64,000 nucleotides of DNA, from positions 3,108,001-3,172,000 of the forward strand of contig NZ_CP029693.1 of the NCBI RefSeq assembly GCF_003228315.1. The letters run 5' to 3'. This stretch comes from Pseudomonas putida. Its GTDB lineage: Bacteria; Pseudomonadota; Gammaproteobacteria; Pseudomonadales; Pseudomonadaceae. Position 1 is the stretch's first letter. The number at the start of each line of letters is the position of its first letter. The position numbers and the translations under genes were made by a program. A model generated the notes under the pieces. The model was not told the origin of the DNA, did no database searches, and worked only from the letters and a program-made list of their open reading frames with translations. Below are positions 19,797 through 29,304 of this stretch, piece by piece.

Positions 19797-21605
19797 ATGA
19801 GCGAACAGCAGATTTTGTTGGCTTTAGGGGGAATTGGTGCGGCAGCCCTGGGCTGCCAATGGTTGGCCTGGCGTCTGAAACTGCCGGCGATCCTGTTTCT
19901 GCTGCTCACCGGCATTCTGGTCGGGCCTGTATTGCACTTGCTCGACCCCGAGGAAATGTTCGGGCCGTTGTTGATGCCTCTGGTGTCTCTCGCCGTGGCG
20001 CTGATCCTGTTTGAAGGCAGCCTGACTCTGCATTTGTCGGAATGGCGTGAAGTCGGCAGCGTGGTCAGACGCCTTGTAACCCTCGGCGCGCTGTCGACCT
20101 GGGTGGTCATCGCCCTGGCGACTCACTGGTTGCTGGGGTTCGACTGGATGCTGGCGGCCCTGTTCGGCAGCCTGACCCTGGTCACCGGGCCGACCGTGAT
20201 TGTGCCGATGCTGCGGGTTGTGCGTCCGAAAGCGTCGATTGCCAGCATTCTGCGCTGGGAGGGCATCGTCATCGACCCCATCGGCGCGCTGTTGGCGGTG
20301 GTGGTCTACAGCTTCATCATCGCCAGCGCGCAGGACAGTGGCTTGTCGCAAAGCCTGCTGACCTTTGCCGGAGTCATTCTGTGCGGCAGCCTGTTCGGCA
20401 TTGCAGGCGGCTGGGTCCTGGGGATGATCATTCGCCGGCATTGGCTGCCGGAGTATCTGCACAACCTGGCGTCCCTGGCTGCGGTGCTGGGTATCTTTAT
20501 TGCCTCCAGTGAAGTGATGAATGAATCCGGTCTGTTGGCGGTGACCCTGATGGGTATATGGCTGGCCAACATGAAGGGCGTGGATGTACGACACATCCTT
20601 CACTTCAAGGAAAACCTCAGCGTCCTGCTGATTTCCGGGTTGTTCATTTTGCTGGCAGCACGATTGGACCTGATCGCCCTGATAGCGCTGGGGCCACTGG
20701 TGCTGATTCTGCTGCTGATCATTCAGTTCATTGCACGCCCCTTGAACGTGTTGCTTTGCACGGCAGGCTCGAGCCTGAGCTGGCGCGAGCGGGCGCTGTT
20801 GTCGTGGATCGCCCCGCGAGGCATCGTCGCTGCGGCGGTGTCCGCCGTATTCGCCATCCGCCTGGACGAGATCGGTCATGAAGGCGCGCTGTTGCTGGTG
20901 CCGCTGACCTTTGCCGTGATCATCGGCACCGTCGTGCTGCAAAGCGCAACCGCACGCCCGCTGGCGCGCATGCTGAAGGTCGCGGAGCCGGCGCCGAGTG
21001 GCTTCCTGATCATCGGTGCCAATGGCCCTGCGCGCACCCTCGGCACAGCACTGCAACAACTGGACACCCGCGTTTTGCTGACCGACTCGAGTTGGGAGAA
21101 CATCCGGGCGGCACGCATGGAAGGATTGCCCACCTATTTCGGCAATCCAGCCTCGCAACATGCCGACGCGCATCTGGATCTGGTGGGGCTTGGTCATTTG
21201 CTGGCGCTGTCACCGTCAGGCGAGATGAATACCCTGGCGTTGATGCGGTTTCGACACGACTTCGGCCATCAGCGGATGTTCGGCCTGACCAGCGGCCAGG
21301 AGAGTCGCCGCTCCGACAAACACCGGACCAGCCTGGAGCACCGCGCCAATCAGCTGGGCAACGAGGCGCTGACCTATGCCAAGTTCGCCAGTCAATTGAG
21401 TCAGGGGGCCGAGCTGTACACCACGACATTGAAAGACGGTTTCGGCTGGGAGGATTACCAGGCATTGCATGGCGATCGCGCGACGTTGCTGTTCATGCGC
21501 GATACGGTGGGCTGGGTGCATGTTGTAACACCGGACAGCATGCTTAAACCGTCGGCGGGCTGGACGTTGCTGGCGTTGATTCAGCCTGAGATAGGCACCG
21601 CCTGA
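19797..21605 (+). CDS. Monovalent cation:proton antiporter (CPA family) with C-terminal cytoplasmic domain
   Basis: Inner-membrane Na+/H+ or K+/H+ exchanger of 602 residues. About a dozen hydrophobic segments occupy residues 1-390, with conserved patches LFEGSLTLHL, LTLVTGPTVIVPML, WEGIVIDPIGALLAVVVY and SWIAPRGIVAAAVSAVFA. The C-terminal 200 residues are soluble and begin with a TrkA-N/RCK-like segment (SGFLIIGANGPARTLGTALQQL), suggesting nucleotide gating. It is divergent from xerD and convergent with rplS. The ion cannot be named from sequence. Confidence 0.9.
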   Translation: MSEQQILLALGGIGAAALGCQWLAWRLKLPAILFLLLTGILVGPVLHLLDPEEMFGPLLMPLVSLAVALILFEGSLTLHLSEWREVGSVVRRLVTLGALSTWVVIALATHWLLGFDWMLAALFGSLTLVTGPTVIVPMLRVVRPKASIASILRWEGIVIDPIGALLAVVVYSFIIASAQDSGLSQSLLTFAGVILCGSLFGIAGGWVLGMIIRRHWLPEYLHNLASLAAVLGIFIASSEVMNESGLLAVTLMGIWLANMKGVDVRHILHFKENLSVLLISGLFILLAARLDLIALIALGPLVLILLLIIQFIARPLNVLLCTAGSSLSWRERALLSWIAPRGIVAAAVSAVFAIRLDEIGHEGALLLVPLTFAVIIGTVVLQSATARPLARMLKVAEPAPSGFLIIGANGPARTLGTALQQLDTRVLLTDSSWENIRAARMEGLPTYFGNPASQHADAHLDLVGLGHLLALSPSGEMNTLALMRFRHDFGHQRMFGLTSGQESRRSDKHRTSLEHRANQLGNEALTYAKFASQLSQGAELYTTTLKDGFGWEDYQALHGDRATLLFMRDTVGWVHVVTPDSMLKPSAGWTLLALIQPEIGTA

Positions 21606-21612
21606 ATTGACG

Positions 21613-21638
21613 TATCGCGAGCAGGCTCGCTCCCACAG
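21613..21638. repeat. Solo REP element
   Basis: A single core in the reverse orientation (GCGAGCAGGCTCGCTCCCAC) directly after the antiporter stop codon, without a partner. Confidence 0.75.
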
Positions 21639-21654
21639 GAAAACTGCAGGCAAC

Positions 21655-21682
21655 AAAAAAGCAGCCCGTAGGCTGCTTTTTT
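21655..21682. terminator. Bidirectional intrinsic terminator
   Basis: GCAGCC-CGTA-GGCTGC stem flanked by A6 on the left and T6 on the right. It can end both the rpsP-rplS operon on the minus strand (19 bp after the rplS stop) and the antiporter transcript on the plus strand. Confidence 0.9.
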
Positions 21683-21700
21683 CTGCATCGGAAGCTGGAC

Positions 21701-22051
21701 TTAAGCCAGTTTTTCCTTGATGCGAGCTGCTTTACCCGACAGGTCGCGCAGGTAGTACAGCTTGGCTTTACGTACGTCACCGCGACGCTTGACAGCCATG
21801 CTGTCGATTTGCGGGGAGTAGGTCTGGAAAGTACGTTCTACGCCAACACCGTTGGAGATTTTACGAACGGTGAATGCACTGTTCACGCCGCGGTTACGCT
21901 TGGCGATAACAACGCCTTCGAACGCTTGCAGACGGGAACGATCGCCTTCCTTCACTTTCACCTGAACGACAATGGTGTCGCCCGGGGCAAAGGCTGGGAT
22001 CTCTTTGGTCATCTGCTCTGCTTCGAGTGCAAGGATGATTTTGTTGGTCAT
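21701..22051 (-). CDS. rplS: 50S ribosomal protein L19
   Basis: 116-residue protein at the 30S-50S interface. The sequence [29 protein letters not shown] and the block [25 protein letters not shown] are typical of L19. Last gene of the operon rpsP-rimM-trmD-rplS, 45 bp after trmD, and followed by a strong terminator. Confidence 0.98.
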   Translation of the reverse strand: MTNKIILALEAEQMTKEIPAFAPGDTIVVQVKVKEGDRSRLQAFEGVVIAKRNRGVNSAFTVRKISNGVGVERTFQTYSPQIDSMAVKRRGDVRKAKLYYLRDLSGKAARIKEKLA

Positions 22052-22096
22052 GCTGTGCTCCTAAGGTAAATCGTCTGATCTACCATCGATACGTTG

Positions 22097-22849
22097 TTAA
22101 CTATCGTCCCGCTCGCGGAGATATTCCTCGAGCAGCTTCTTCTCTTCTCCAGAAAGCGAGCGGCTTTCCAGAAGATCGGCGCGTCGTTCATAGGTCCGAC
22201 CAAGGGACTGCTGTAAACGCCAACGCCGGATGTGCGCGTGATTGCCGCTTAGCAATACGTCGGGAACACGCTGATCCGCATACACCTCCGGTCGGGTGTA
22301 GTGCGGGCAATCGAGCAGACCATCCGTAAAGGAATCTTCCTCGGCGGAGTCCGCATGCCCTAAAGCTCCGGGCAGCAGTCGTGTAACCGCATCGATCAGG
22401 ACCATCGCCGGCAGCTCGCCGCCAGACAGTACATAGTCGCCAATCGACCACTCTTCATCGACATGAGCGTCTATAAAGCGCTCGTCAATGCCTTCATAAC
22501 GACCGGCAATCAGGATCAATGCATCCAGATTCGCCAGTTCGCGTACCGCCGACTGATTCAGTTGACGGCCTTGGGGGGACAGGTAAATCACCTTCGCTCC
22601 CTCCCCGGCGGCTGCCTTGGCCTGAACCAACGCGTCTTCCAGGGGCTTGATCTTCATCACCATGCCCGGACCACCGCCAAATGGGCGATCATCCACAGTG
22701 TGATGTCGATCCGTCGTGTAGTCTCGCGGGTTCCAACAGGTGAGCTGCAACAGCCCCTGTTTCACCGCCCGACTGGTGATGCCGTACTCGCTGATGGCGG
22801 AGAACATCTCGGGAAACAGACTGATCACTTCTACGCGCAAATTAGCCAC
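22097..22849 (-). CDS. trmD: tRNA (guanine37-N1)-methyltransferase
   Basis: SAM-dependent methylation of G37 next to the anticodon, which prevents frameshifting. 250 residues of the SPOUT class with a trefoil knot: [25 protein letters not shown], and [23 protein letters not shown]. The start is taken as GTG at 22849 ([16 protein letters not shown]), two bases after the rimM stop. No family N-terminus is found further upstream, so the open frame to 22915 is rejected. Confidence 0.96.
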   Translation of the reverse strand: MANLRVEVISLFPEMFSAISEYGITSRAVKQGLLQLTCWNPRDYTTDRHHTVDDRPFGGGPGMVMKIKPLEDALVQAKAAAGEGAKVIYLSPQGRQLNQSAVRELANLDALILIAGRYEGIDERFIDAHVDEEWSIGDYVLSGGELPAMVLIDAVTRLLPGALGHADSAEEDSFTDGLLDCPHYTRPEVYADQRVPDVLLSGNHAHIRRWRLQQSLGRTYERRADLLESRSLSGEEKKLLEEYLRERDDS

Positions 22850-22851
22850 GC

Positions 22852-23388
22852 TTAGAAATCCGCGTCCCAGTCCACCTTCATCTCGCCTGCGACCAGGTCG
22901 ACGGCCAACACGCATTGCTCGGTATAGGGCAACAGGCGTTCGCGATCATCCAGGCTGCCAGCGCAAGGCTTGACCACCATTACATCGTTCGAGCCGGTCT
23001 CCAGCAGGTGATCGATCTTCCCGAACAGTTGTCCGAGGGTGTCGATGACCTTGAGACCTTCCAGCTGGTACCAGTAGTACTCGCCGTCGGTAAGCTCAGG
23101 GAACAGGTTGCGCGGCACACAGATCTCATAACCGGCCAGAAGACGAGCTTCTTCACGATCATCAAGACCCTTGAGCTTTGCGACCAGGAATTTGTCATTC
23201 CCGCGTCCGCTGACCAGCTCTACCTGCTTTACATGGCCGTCACGCTTTAGCGTCCAGGCTTTGTAGTTCAGCAGGTTTTTGATCGGATCAGTAAAGGAAT
23301 ACACCTTCACTTCGCCGCGAACGCCGTGAACAGAGTAAATCTTGCCGATAACGATCAAATCATCAGCAACAGCTGGCGTCGCGTTCAT
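22852..23388 (-). CDS. rimM: 16S rRNA processing / 30S maturation factor RimM
   Basis: 178-residue assembly factor that acts on the 30S head with S19. The N-terminal beta-barrel domain shows [22 protein letters not shown], and the PRC-barrel domain begins near residue 100 ([16 protein letters not shown]). Between rpsP (5 bp) and trmD (2 bp) on the same strand. Confidence 0.96.
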   Translation of the reverse strand: MNATPAVADDLIVIGKIYSVHGVRGEVKVYSFTDPIKNLLNYKAWTLKRDGHVKQVELVSGRGNDKFLVAKLKGLDDREEARLLAGYEICVPRNLFPELTDGEYYWYQLEGLKVIDTLGQLFGKIDHLLETGSNDVMVVKPCAGSLDDRERLLPYTEQCVLAVDLVAGEMKVDWDADF

Positions 23389-23393
23389 ATTGC

Positions 23394-23645
23394 TCAGGCC
23401 GCAGCCTTGGCAGATTCCTTCAACAACTGAGCAACGCGCTCAGAAGGCTGTGCACCAACGCTCAGCCAGTAGGCTACGCGCTCTTGGTTCACGGACAGAC
23501 GAACTTCCTGACCACGGGCAACAGGGTTGAAGTAACCAACCTGCTCTTTGTGGGAACCGTCACGCGGGTTGCGGCTGTCGGTTACGGTCAGGTGGTAAAA
23601 CGGGCGCTTTTTGGAGCCGCCAAGGGCAAGACGGATTGTTAGCAT
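23394..23645 (-). CDS. rpsP: 30S ribosomal protein S16
   Basis: 83-residue 30S protein beginning [25 protein letters not shown], an unmistakable S16 start. First gene of the operon. A promoter-like sequence lies about 75 bp upstream. Confidence 0.98.
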   Translation of the reverse strand: MLTIRLALGGSKKRPFYHLTVTDSRNPRDGSHKEQVGYFNPVARGQEVRLSVNQERVAYWLSVGAQPSERVAQLLKESAKAAA

Positions 23646-23717
23646 GTGAACATCGTTCCTGTAGTCGGTGCTGCAAATCTAAAGGCACAGCGGGCATGGG
23701 TGCCCGAAAGGCCGCAT

Positions 23718-23745
23718 ATTCTAAGGAATATCCGGACTTTTGCAA
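23718..23745 (-). promoter_or_regulatory. Probable sigma-70 promoter of rpsP-rimM-trmD-rplS
   Basis: On the minus strand TTGCAA (23740-23745) and TAGAAT (23718-23723) are separated by 16 bp. The box pair is close to consensus and is placed suitably upstream of rpsP. Confidence 0.65.
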
Positions 23746-23895
23746 ATGACTTTTTCCGGCGGCCTATCGGTCGCCATGCAGATTTGCTATAGAGCCGTCG
23801 ATGAAAACGGCCGGTCAGCTCCCGCCGAGTGCGGGTTTGCTGTATATCCCGCCTCCCTGCGGGTCTGCGCCGATACGACGACCGGCGCGGATTCT

Positions 23896-25272
23896 TCAGA
23901 TCTTGGGCATGCCGCCGCCGGGCAACATACCGCCCATGCCGCGCATCATCTTGGCCATCCCGCCCTTGGCGGAGAATTTCTTCATCATCTTCTGCATCTG
24001 CTTGTGCTGCTTGATCAAGCGACCAATGTCCTGCACCTGGGTGCCGGAGCCCATGGCGATACGACGCTTGCGCGAACCGCTGATCATCTCAGGGTCACGG
24101 CGCTCGGCCGGGGTCATGGAGTTGATGATGGCTTCCATCTGCTTGAACTGCTTCTCCGCCGCACTCTGGGCATTGCCCATCTGCGCCAGGTTTACGCCGC
24201 CCATGTTCGGCAGCTTGTCCATGAGGCCGCCGAGGCCGCCCATGTTCTTCATCTGTTGCAGCTGATCGCGGAAGTCTTCGAGGTCGAAGCCCTTGCCCTT
24301 CTTCAGCTTCTTGGCCAGTTTGTCGGCCTTTTCCTTGTCGAGGGTCGCTTCGGCCTGTTCGATCAGGCTGAGCACGTCGCCCATGCCAAGGATGCGCGAG
24401 GCAATACGCTCAGGGTGGAACGGGTCAAGCGCTTCGCTCTTCTCGCCCATACCGATGAACTTGATCGGTTTGCCGGTAATGGCGCGGACCGACAGGGCGG
24501 CACCGCCACGGGCGTCGCCGTCGACCTTGGTCAGGATCACACCGGTCAGTGGCAGCGCATCACCGAAGGCCTTGGCCGTGTTGGCGGCGTCCTGGCCGGT
24601 CATGGCATCGACCACGAACAGGGTTTCAACCGGATTGATCGCAGCGTGCAGGGCCTTGATCTCGCCCATCATCTCTTCATCGATGTGCAGGCGACCGGCG
24701 GTATCGACGATGACCACGTCGATGAATTTGAGTTTTGCTTCCTTAATAGCCGCCTGGGCGATGTCGACCGGCTTCTGGCTCAGGTCGGACGGGAAGAAGG
24801 TCACACCGATGTCGGTGGCCAGGGTTTCCAGCTGCTTGATCGCCGCCGGACGGTAAACGTCGGCGGACACGACCATCACCGACTTCTTCTTGCGCTCTTT
24901 AAGGAAGCGCGCGAGCTTGCCGGCAGTCGTGGTTTTACCGGCGCCCTGCAAACCGGCCATCAGGATCACGGCAGGCGGAACGGCACTCAGGTTCAGGTCT
25001 TCGTTGGCCGCGCCCATCAGGCTTTCGAGTTCGGCCTGGACGATTTTCACGAAGGCCTGGCCCGGCGTCAGGCTGCGGGACACTTCGGTGCCGACGGCGC
25101 GCTCCTTGACCGAGTTGACGAAGTCCTTGACCACCGGCAAGGCAACGTCGGCCTCAAGCAGCGCCATACGCACTTCGCGCAGGGTGTCTTTGATGTTGTC
25201 CTCGGTCAGCTTGGCCTTGCCGGTGACATGGCGCAGCGTCTGCGAGAGGCGGTCGGTTAAGTTTTCAAACAT
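23896..25272 (-). CDS. ffh: Signal recognition particle protein Ffh
   Basis: SRP54-type GTPase that, with 4.5S RNA, targets inner-membrane proteins; 458 residues. The N domain is followed by the G domain with GLQGAGKTTTAGKLA near residue 107, DTAGRLHID, and TKVDGDARGGAAL. The C-terminal M domain is methionine-rich (MQKMMKKFSAKGGMAKMMRGMGGM). The 250-bp spacer to rpsP contains GC-rich inverted repeats on the 3' side of ffh (two CCCGC hairpins near 23820-23860), without a clear T-run. Confidence 0.97.
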   Translation of the reverse strand: MFENLTDRLSQTLRHVTGKAKLTEDNIKDTLREVRMALLEADVALPVVKDFVNSVKERAVGTEVSRSLTPGQAFVKIVQAELESLMGAANEDLNLSAVPPAVILMAGLQGAGKTTTAGKLARFLKERKKKSVMVVSADVYRPAAIKQLETLATDIGVTFFPSDLSQKPVDIAQAAIKEAKLKFIDVVIVDTAGRLHIDEEMMGEIKALHAAINPVETLFVVDAMTGQDAANTAKAFGDALPLTGVILTKVDGDARGGAALSVRAITGKPIKFIGMGEKSEALDPFHPERIASRILGMGDVLSLIEQAEATLDKEKADKLAKKLKKGKGFDLEDFRDQLQQMKNMGGLGGLMDKLPNMGGVNLAQMGNAQSAAEKQFKQMEAIINSMTPAERRDPEMISGSRKRRIAMGSGTQVQDIGRLIKQHKQMQKMMKKFSAKGGMAKMMRGMGGMLPGGGMPKI

Positions 25273-25481
25273 TGCGCGATCCTTTCAGGCCCTGAGTAGA
25301 CCGGGATAATGGCGGCCCGGACCGGAGGAAACATGTTCTCGGCGAGCCTGCGGCGTGGGCAGGTCGCGGATTATAGCGAAGACTGCGTCTGGCGCACACC
25401 CGCCGTCAGCTTGACTGGTCTTTCGTGCCGCGGGGGTTCTATGCCAAACTCAGCGACTTTCGGGCTTGCCTAACAGGATTT

Positions 25482-26294
25482 ATGCTCCCCTTGTCACCCA
25501 GTTTGCTCACCACCCTCGCCGCCGCCTGTCTATATGCCGCTGCGACTTTCTATCAAGGCACCCGCCTGGCCAACTGCGCCAAGGCGAACAAGCGCCTGCT
25601 GGTCACTCTCGGCGTGCTGGCCGTGCTGGCCCACAGCGCCAGCCTGGTCGCCCACCTCCTGACGCCGATCGGCCTGGGCCTGGACTTCTTCACGGCCGCC
25701 AGCCTGATTGCCGCCGCGGTCATTGCCCTGACCCTGATCGCCTGCGCACGGATTCCGGTGGAAAACCTGCTGGTGTTGCTTTTCCCGCTGGGGGCGGCGA
25801 CCGTGTTGCTCGCGCAGTTCGCCCCCGCCGGCACGGTGCAGGTCATCGACGAGGAGCCGGGCATCCTTGCGCATATCCTGCTGTCGATCCTCGCCTACGG
25901 CATGTTCACCATCGCGGTGTTCCAGTCCTTGCTGCTGCTGGTCCAGGACCATCAGCTCAAGCACAAGCACCCCTCCGGTCTGATCAAGAACTTCCCGCCG
26001 CTGCAAACCATGGAAAGCCTGCTGTTCGGCTTCCTTTGGGCCGGCTGGTCGCTGTTGTCGATGTCGCTGATTTCCGGCTGGTTGTTCGTGGAGAACCTGT
26101 TCGCCCAGCACCTGGTGCACAAGACCCTGCTGGCCTGCCTGGCCTGGGTCGTCTTCAGCGTGCTGCTGTGGGGCCGCAACCGTCTCGGCTGGCGCGGACA
26201 CAAGGCCATTCGCTGGACCCTCGCCGGTTTCTGCCTGCTGATGCTGGCCTATTTCGGCAGCAAGCTGGTCCGCGAATACATCCTGCACATCTGA
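25482..26294 (+). CDS. CcsA/HemX-like inner-membrane protein (YpjD family)
   Basis: 270-residue polytopic protein with about eight hydrophobic segments. The second half resembles the cytochrome c assembly protein domain (HILLSILAYGMFTIAVFQSLLLLVQDHQLK and GFLWAGWSLLSMSLISGW). Its usual position is divergent from ffh, with a CorC-like gene behind it. A role in cytochrome c or haem handling is family inference only. The ATG at 25482 puts the first membrane segment at the N-terminus; the open frame from 25425 adds nothing recognisable. Confidence 0.82.
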   Translation: MLPLSPSLLTTLAAACLYAAATFYQGTRLANCAKANKRLLVTLGVLAVLAHSASLVAHLLTPIGLGLDFFTAASLIAAAVIALTLIACARIPVENLLVLLFPLGAATVLLAQFAPAGTVQVIDEEPGILAHILLSILAYGMFTIAVFQSLLLLVQDHQLKHKHPSGLIKNFPPLQTMESLLFGFLWAGWSLLSMSLISGWLFVENLFAQHLVHKTLLACLAWVVFSVLLWGRNRLGWRGHKAIRWTLAGFCLLMLAYFGSKLVREYILHI

Positions 26295-26306
26295 CGGGCG
26301 GCATTA

Positions 26307-27551
26307 ATGGACGACTTGCCCTTAGGGCCGATGCTCGCGGTAGTGGTTGTACTGATTCTATGGTCGGCGCTGTTCACCGCCGTCGAGTCCGCTCACCTGC
26401 ATCTATTGGCCAAGCGCACGGCATCGCGTTCGAGTGACAAGCCGCTGGCCAGACTCAAGTTCCCGCTCAACGGCCTGATTTTCTGCAATACCCTGTGCCG
26501 CACGCTGGTGGTGGTCATCTGCACCCTGCTGGCGATTTTCACTTGGGCTGAAAACGGTCCATGGGCGGCATGCCTCGGTGCAGGCGCGGTTTTGCTGGTG
26601 TTTACCGACTATTTGCCACGCACCCTCGCCACTCGCCATCCGGATGCGATCCTGGCCCTGGGCAACCAATTGCTGGCGATACCCCTTAAAATCCTTTACC
26701 CCGCCGCCTGGCTGCTCAACGCCATCAGCCAGTTGCTGCTGCGCCCATTCGTGCGCAAGGCCAAAGTGGTGCAGCAAAGCGAAGACGAACCACCGAATGA
26801 ACGGCACGACGACCAGGAGCCCGCCGTCTGCCGCCCGCACTCGCTGCCCGGCATTCATGCGCTGGACAACATTACCGTCAACGACATTCTGGTGCCGCGC
26901 AGTGAAGTCGACGGCATTAACCTCGACGACCCGATCGAGGAAATCATCGAGCAATTGCGCCATAACAAACGCACGCGCCTGCCGGTGTTCCACAGCGATA
27001 TCAACCAGGTCGAAGCCGTGCTCAACACCCGGCAAATCGGTCATTTGCTGGCCGATGGCAGCCTGACCGTGGAGGCCCTGCTCGCCGCCAGTCGCGAACC
27101 CTACTTCGTCCCGGAAAGCACCCCGCTGCAATTGCAATTGCTGAACTTCCACAAGCAGCAGCGTCGCCTGGGCATGGTGGTCGACGAATACGGCGAAGTG
27201 CTGGGCATCGTCACCCTGGAAGACATTCTCGAAGAAATCGTCGGCGAGTTCGAAAGCCAGCAGAGCCTGAACAACCCGCACATCCACCCTCAGGCTGACG
27301 GACGCCTGGTAGTCGATGGCGCCGCCACTATCCGCGAGCTGAACAAAAGCCTGGGCTGGCACCTGCCCAGCGATGGTCCGAAAACCCTGAACGGCCTGGT
27401 GACCGAAGCCCTGGAAACCATTCCCGAGAGCGCGGTCTGCCTGAAGATTGGTCGTTATCGCCTGGAAATACTGCAGACCGAGGACAATCGCGTGACGCGG
27501 GTGTTGATCTGGCAGACCAATTCGGCACCCGCCATCGTTACGGCCCGGTAG
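26307..27551 (+). CDS. HlyC/CorC (CNNM-type) transporter with DUF21 and CBS domains
   Basis: 414 residues in the layout of the CorB/CorC, CNNM-like family, linked to Mg2+ or Co2+ export. An N-terminal DUF21 membrane domain with three to four segments (residues 5-150) is followed by a CBS pair (VNDILVPRSEVDGINLDDPIEEIIEQL, then GMVVDEYGEVLGIVTLEDILEEIVGE). A C-terminal transporter-associated domain (DGRLVVDGAATIRELNKSL) completes it. It starts 13 bp after the CcsA-like gene, so the two form one unit. Confidence 0.9.
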   Translation: MDDLPLGPMLAVVVVLILWSALFTAVESAHLHLLAKRTASRSSDKPLARLKFPLNGLIFCNTLCRTLVVVICTLLAIFTWAENGPWAACLGAGAVLLVFTDYLPRTLATRHPDAILALGNQLLAIPLKILYPAAWLLNAISQLLLRPFVRKAKVVQQSEDEPPNERHDDQEPAVCRPHSLPGIHALDNITVNDILVPRSEVDGINLDDPIEEIIEQLRHNKRTRLPVFHSDINQVEAVLNTRQIGHLLADGSLTVEALLAASREPYFVPESTPLQLQLLNFHKQQRRLGMVVDEYGEVLGIVTLEDILEEIVGEFESQQSLNNPHIHPQADGRLVVDGAATIRELNKSLGWHLPSDGPKTLNGLVTEALETIPESAVCLKIGRYRLEILQTEDNRVTRVLIWQTNSAPAIVTAR

Positions 27552-27746
27552 AAGATCAAGGGATCGCTGCCTCCATCGGCGATTTTTTTGTCCTTGTTGA
27601 TTCGTTAGCTCCCTTCCTATAATCGCTCCGCTTACCCAAGCCCCTTCTGCACCGTGCTACCCGCACCCCGCTGCAAGCCCACATCCCTGGGTGTTCGACC
27701 ATAATAATTCGCTCCACAGGAGCACATGACTGTCAGGGATAACCGC

Positions 27747-29063
27747 ATGACGACCAGCACGACTTACAGCGATTCCACACCTGCGCAACCGACAAACTCC
27801 GCCGGCCGCGTGGCCACGGCGAGCTTCATCGGCACCGCCATCGAGTTCTACGATTTCTACGTCTATGCCACCGCCGCGGCGCTGGTGATCGGCCCGGTGT
27901 TCTTTCCGCAGACTTCCGGCACAGCACAGATGCTGTCGGCCTTCCTGACCTTCGGCATCGCCTTCCTCGCCCGCCCACTGGGTTCGGCGCTGTTCGGTCA
28001 CTTCGGTGATCGCATTGGCCGCAAATCGACCCTGGTGGCCTCCCTGCTATTGATGGGCGTGTGCACCACGCTGATCGGCGTACTACCGGGTTACGACAGC
28101 ATCGGCGCCTGGGCGCCCATCCTGCTGTGCGTTTTGCGCTTCGGCCAGGGACTTGGACTGGGCGGCGAATGGGGTGGTGCGGCATTGCTCGCCACCGAGA
28201 ACGCACCCAAAGGCAAACGCGCCTGGTTCGGCATGTTCCCGCAACTCGGTCCATCCATCGGCTTTCTGGCGGCCAACGGCCTGTTCCTGACGCTGGCAAT
28301 GGTCCTGAACGACGAACAGTTCCGTTCCTGGGGCTGGCGCATTCCGTTCCTGCTCAGCGCCGCCCTGGTGATGGTCGGCCTGTACGTGCGCCTCAAACTT
28401 CACGAAACACCGGTGTTCGCCAATGCGGTGGCCCGCGAGGAACGGGTGAAGGTCCCACTGGTCGAGTTGTTCAGCCAGTACTGGCTGCCGGTATTGCTGG
28501 GCGCCGGCGCGATGGTGGTGTGTTACGCCTTGTTCTACATCTCCACCGTGTTCTCCCTCAGCTACGGTGTGGCGACGCTCGGCTACAGCCGCGAAACCTT
28601 CCTCGGCCTGCTGTGCTTCGCCGTGCTGTTCATGGCAGCGGCTACGCCCCTGTCGGCCTGGGCCAGCGACCGATTCGGGCGCAAACCGATCCTGATCATC
28701 GGTGGCGTACTGGCCATCCTTTCCGGATTCCTCATGGAACCGCTGCTGACCCACGGCACAACCTGGGGTGTGGCGCTGTTCCTGTGCATCGAACTGTTTC
28801 TGATGGGCGTCACGTTCGCACCGATGGGTGCGTTGCTGCCGGAGCTGTTCCCGACTCGCGTGCGTTATACCGGCGCATCGGCGGCCTACAACCTGGGCGG
28901 GATCGTCGGTGCCTCGGCGGCACCGTTCTTTGCCCAGAAGCTGGTGGCGATGGGCGGCTTGAGTTATGTCGGCGGGTATGTGTCCGCGGCGGCGGTGCTG
29001 AGTTTGATTGCCGTGCTGTGCCTGAAGGAAACGCGGCATAACGATTTGAATCGGGTTGCCTGA
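27747..29063 (+). CDS. MFS transporter, metabolite:H+ symporter (MHS) type
   Basis: Inner-membrane symporter of 438 residues with twelve expected helices. The N-terminal IGTAIEFYDFYVYATAAALVIGPVFFP and the loop GHFGDRIGRKSTLV are hallmarks of the MHS group (ShiA, ProP, KgtP relatives). GQGLGLGGEWGGAALL and the second loop ASDRFGRKPILIIGG also fit. The substrate is unknown. The ATG at 27747 (AGGG nine bases upstream) is preferred, though 27726 with AGGAG three bases away is possible. Confidence 0.88.
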   Translation: MTTSTTYSDSTPAQPTNSAGRVATASFIGTAIEFYDFYVYATAAALVIGPVFFPQTSGTAQMLSAFLTFGIAFLARPLGSALFGHFGDRIGRKSTLVASLLLMGVCTTLIGVLPGYDSIGAWAPILLCVLRFGQGLGLGGEWGGAALLATENAPKGKRAWFGMFPQLGPSIGFLAANGLFLTLAMVLNDEQFRSWGWRIPFLLSAALVMVGLYVRLKLHETPVFANAVAREERVKVPLVELFSQYWLPVLLGAGAMVVCYALFYISTVFSLSYGVATLGYSRETFLGLLCFAVLFMAAATPLSAWASDRFGRKPILIIGGVLAILSGFLMEPLLTHGTTWGVALFLCIELFLMGVTFAPMGALLPELFPTRVRYTGASAAYNLGGIVGASAAPFFAQKLVAMGGLSYVGGYVSAAAVLSLIAVLCLKETRHNDLNRVA

Positions 29064-29070
29064 CCCGACG

Positions 29071-29166
29071 CCATCGCGGGCAAGCCTTGCTCCCACAGGA
29101 TTGGTTTCGAACCCCAATTATGTGGTCGACCTTAAACCTGTGGGAGCAAGGCTTGCCCGCGAAGGC
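29071..29166. repeat. REP pair, GTGGGAGCAAGGCTTGCC type
   Basis: Two REP cores of the second variant in opposite orientation, starting 7 bp after the transporter stop. Here the GTGGGAG ends face each other and the CGCGAT/ATCGCG ends face outward, the reverse of the REPINs. The valS leader follows. Confidence 0.8.
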
Positions 29167-29304
29167 GTCCTTACAAACAAAACACATCTCCAGCCGGTCG
29201 CGAATTTTCCCCCATCCTTGGTCCCCTCGCTCTACGCGTAACACTTTATCCCCGCTATACTCATCGGCTTTTCCTGAATAAATGCCAATAGGGTCCCGCC
29301 GCGC

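Noticed and set aside
23820..23890. GC-rich inverted repeats downstream of ffh considered as a terminator
   Set aside because: Stems such as CCCGC/GCGGG are visible but no U-tract follows on the minus strand.
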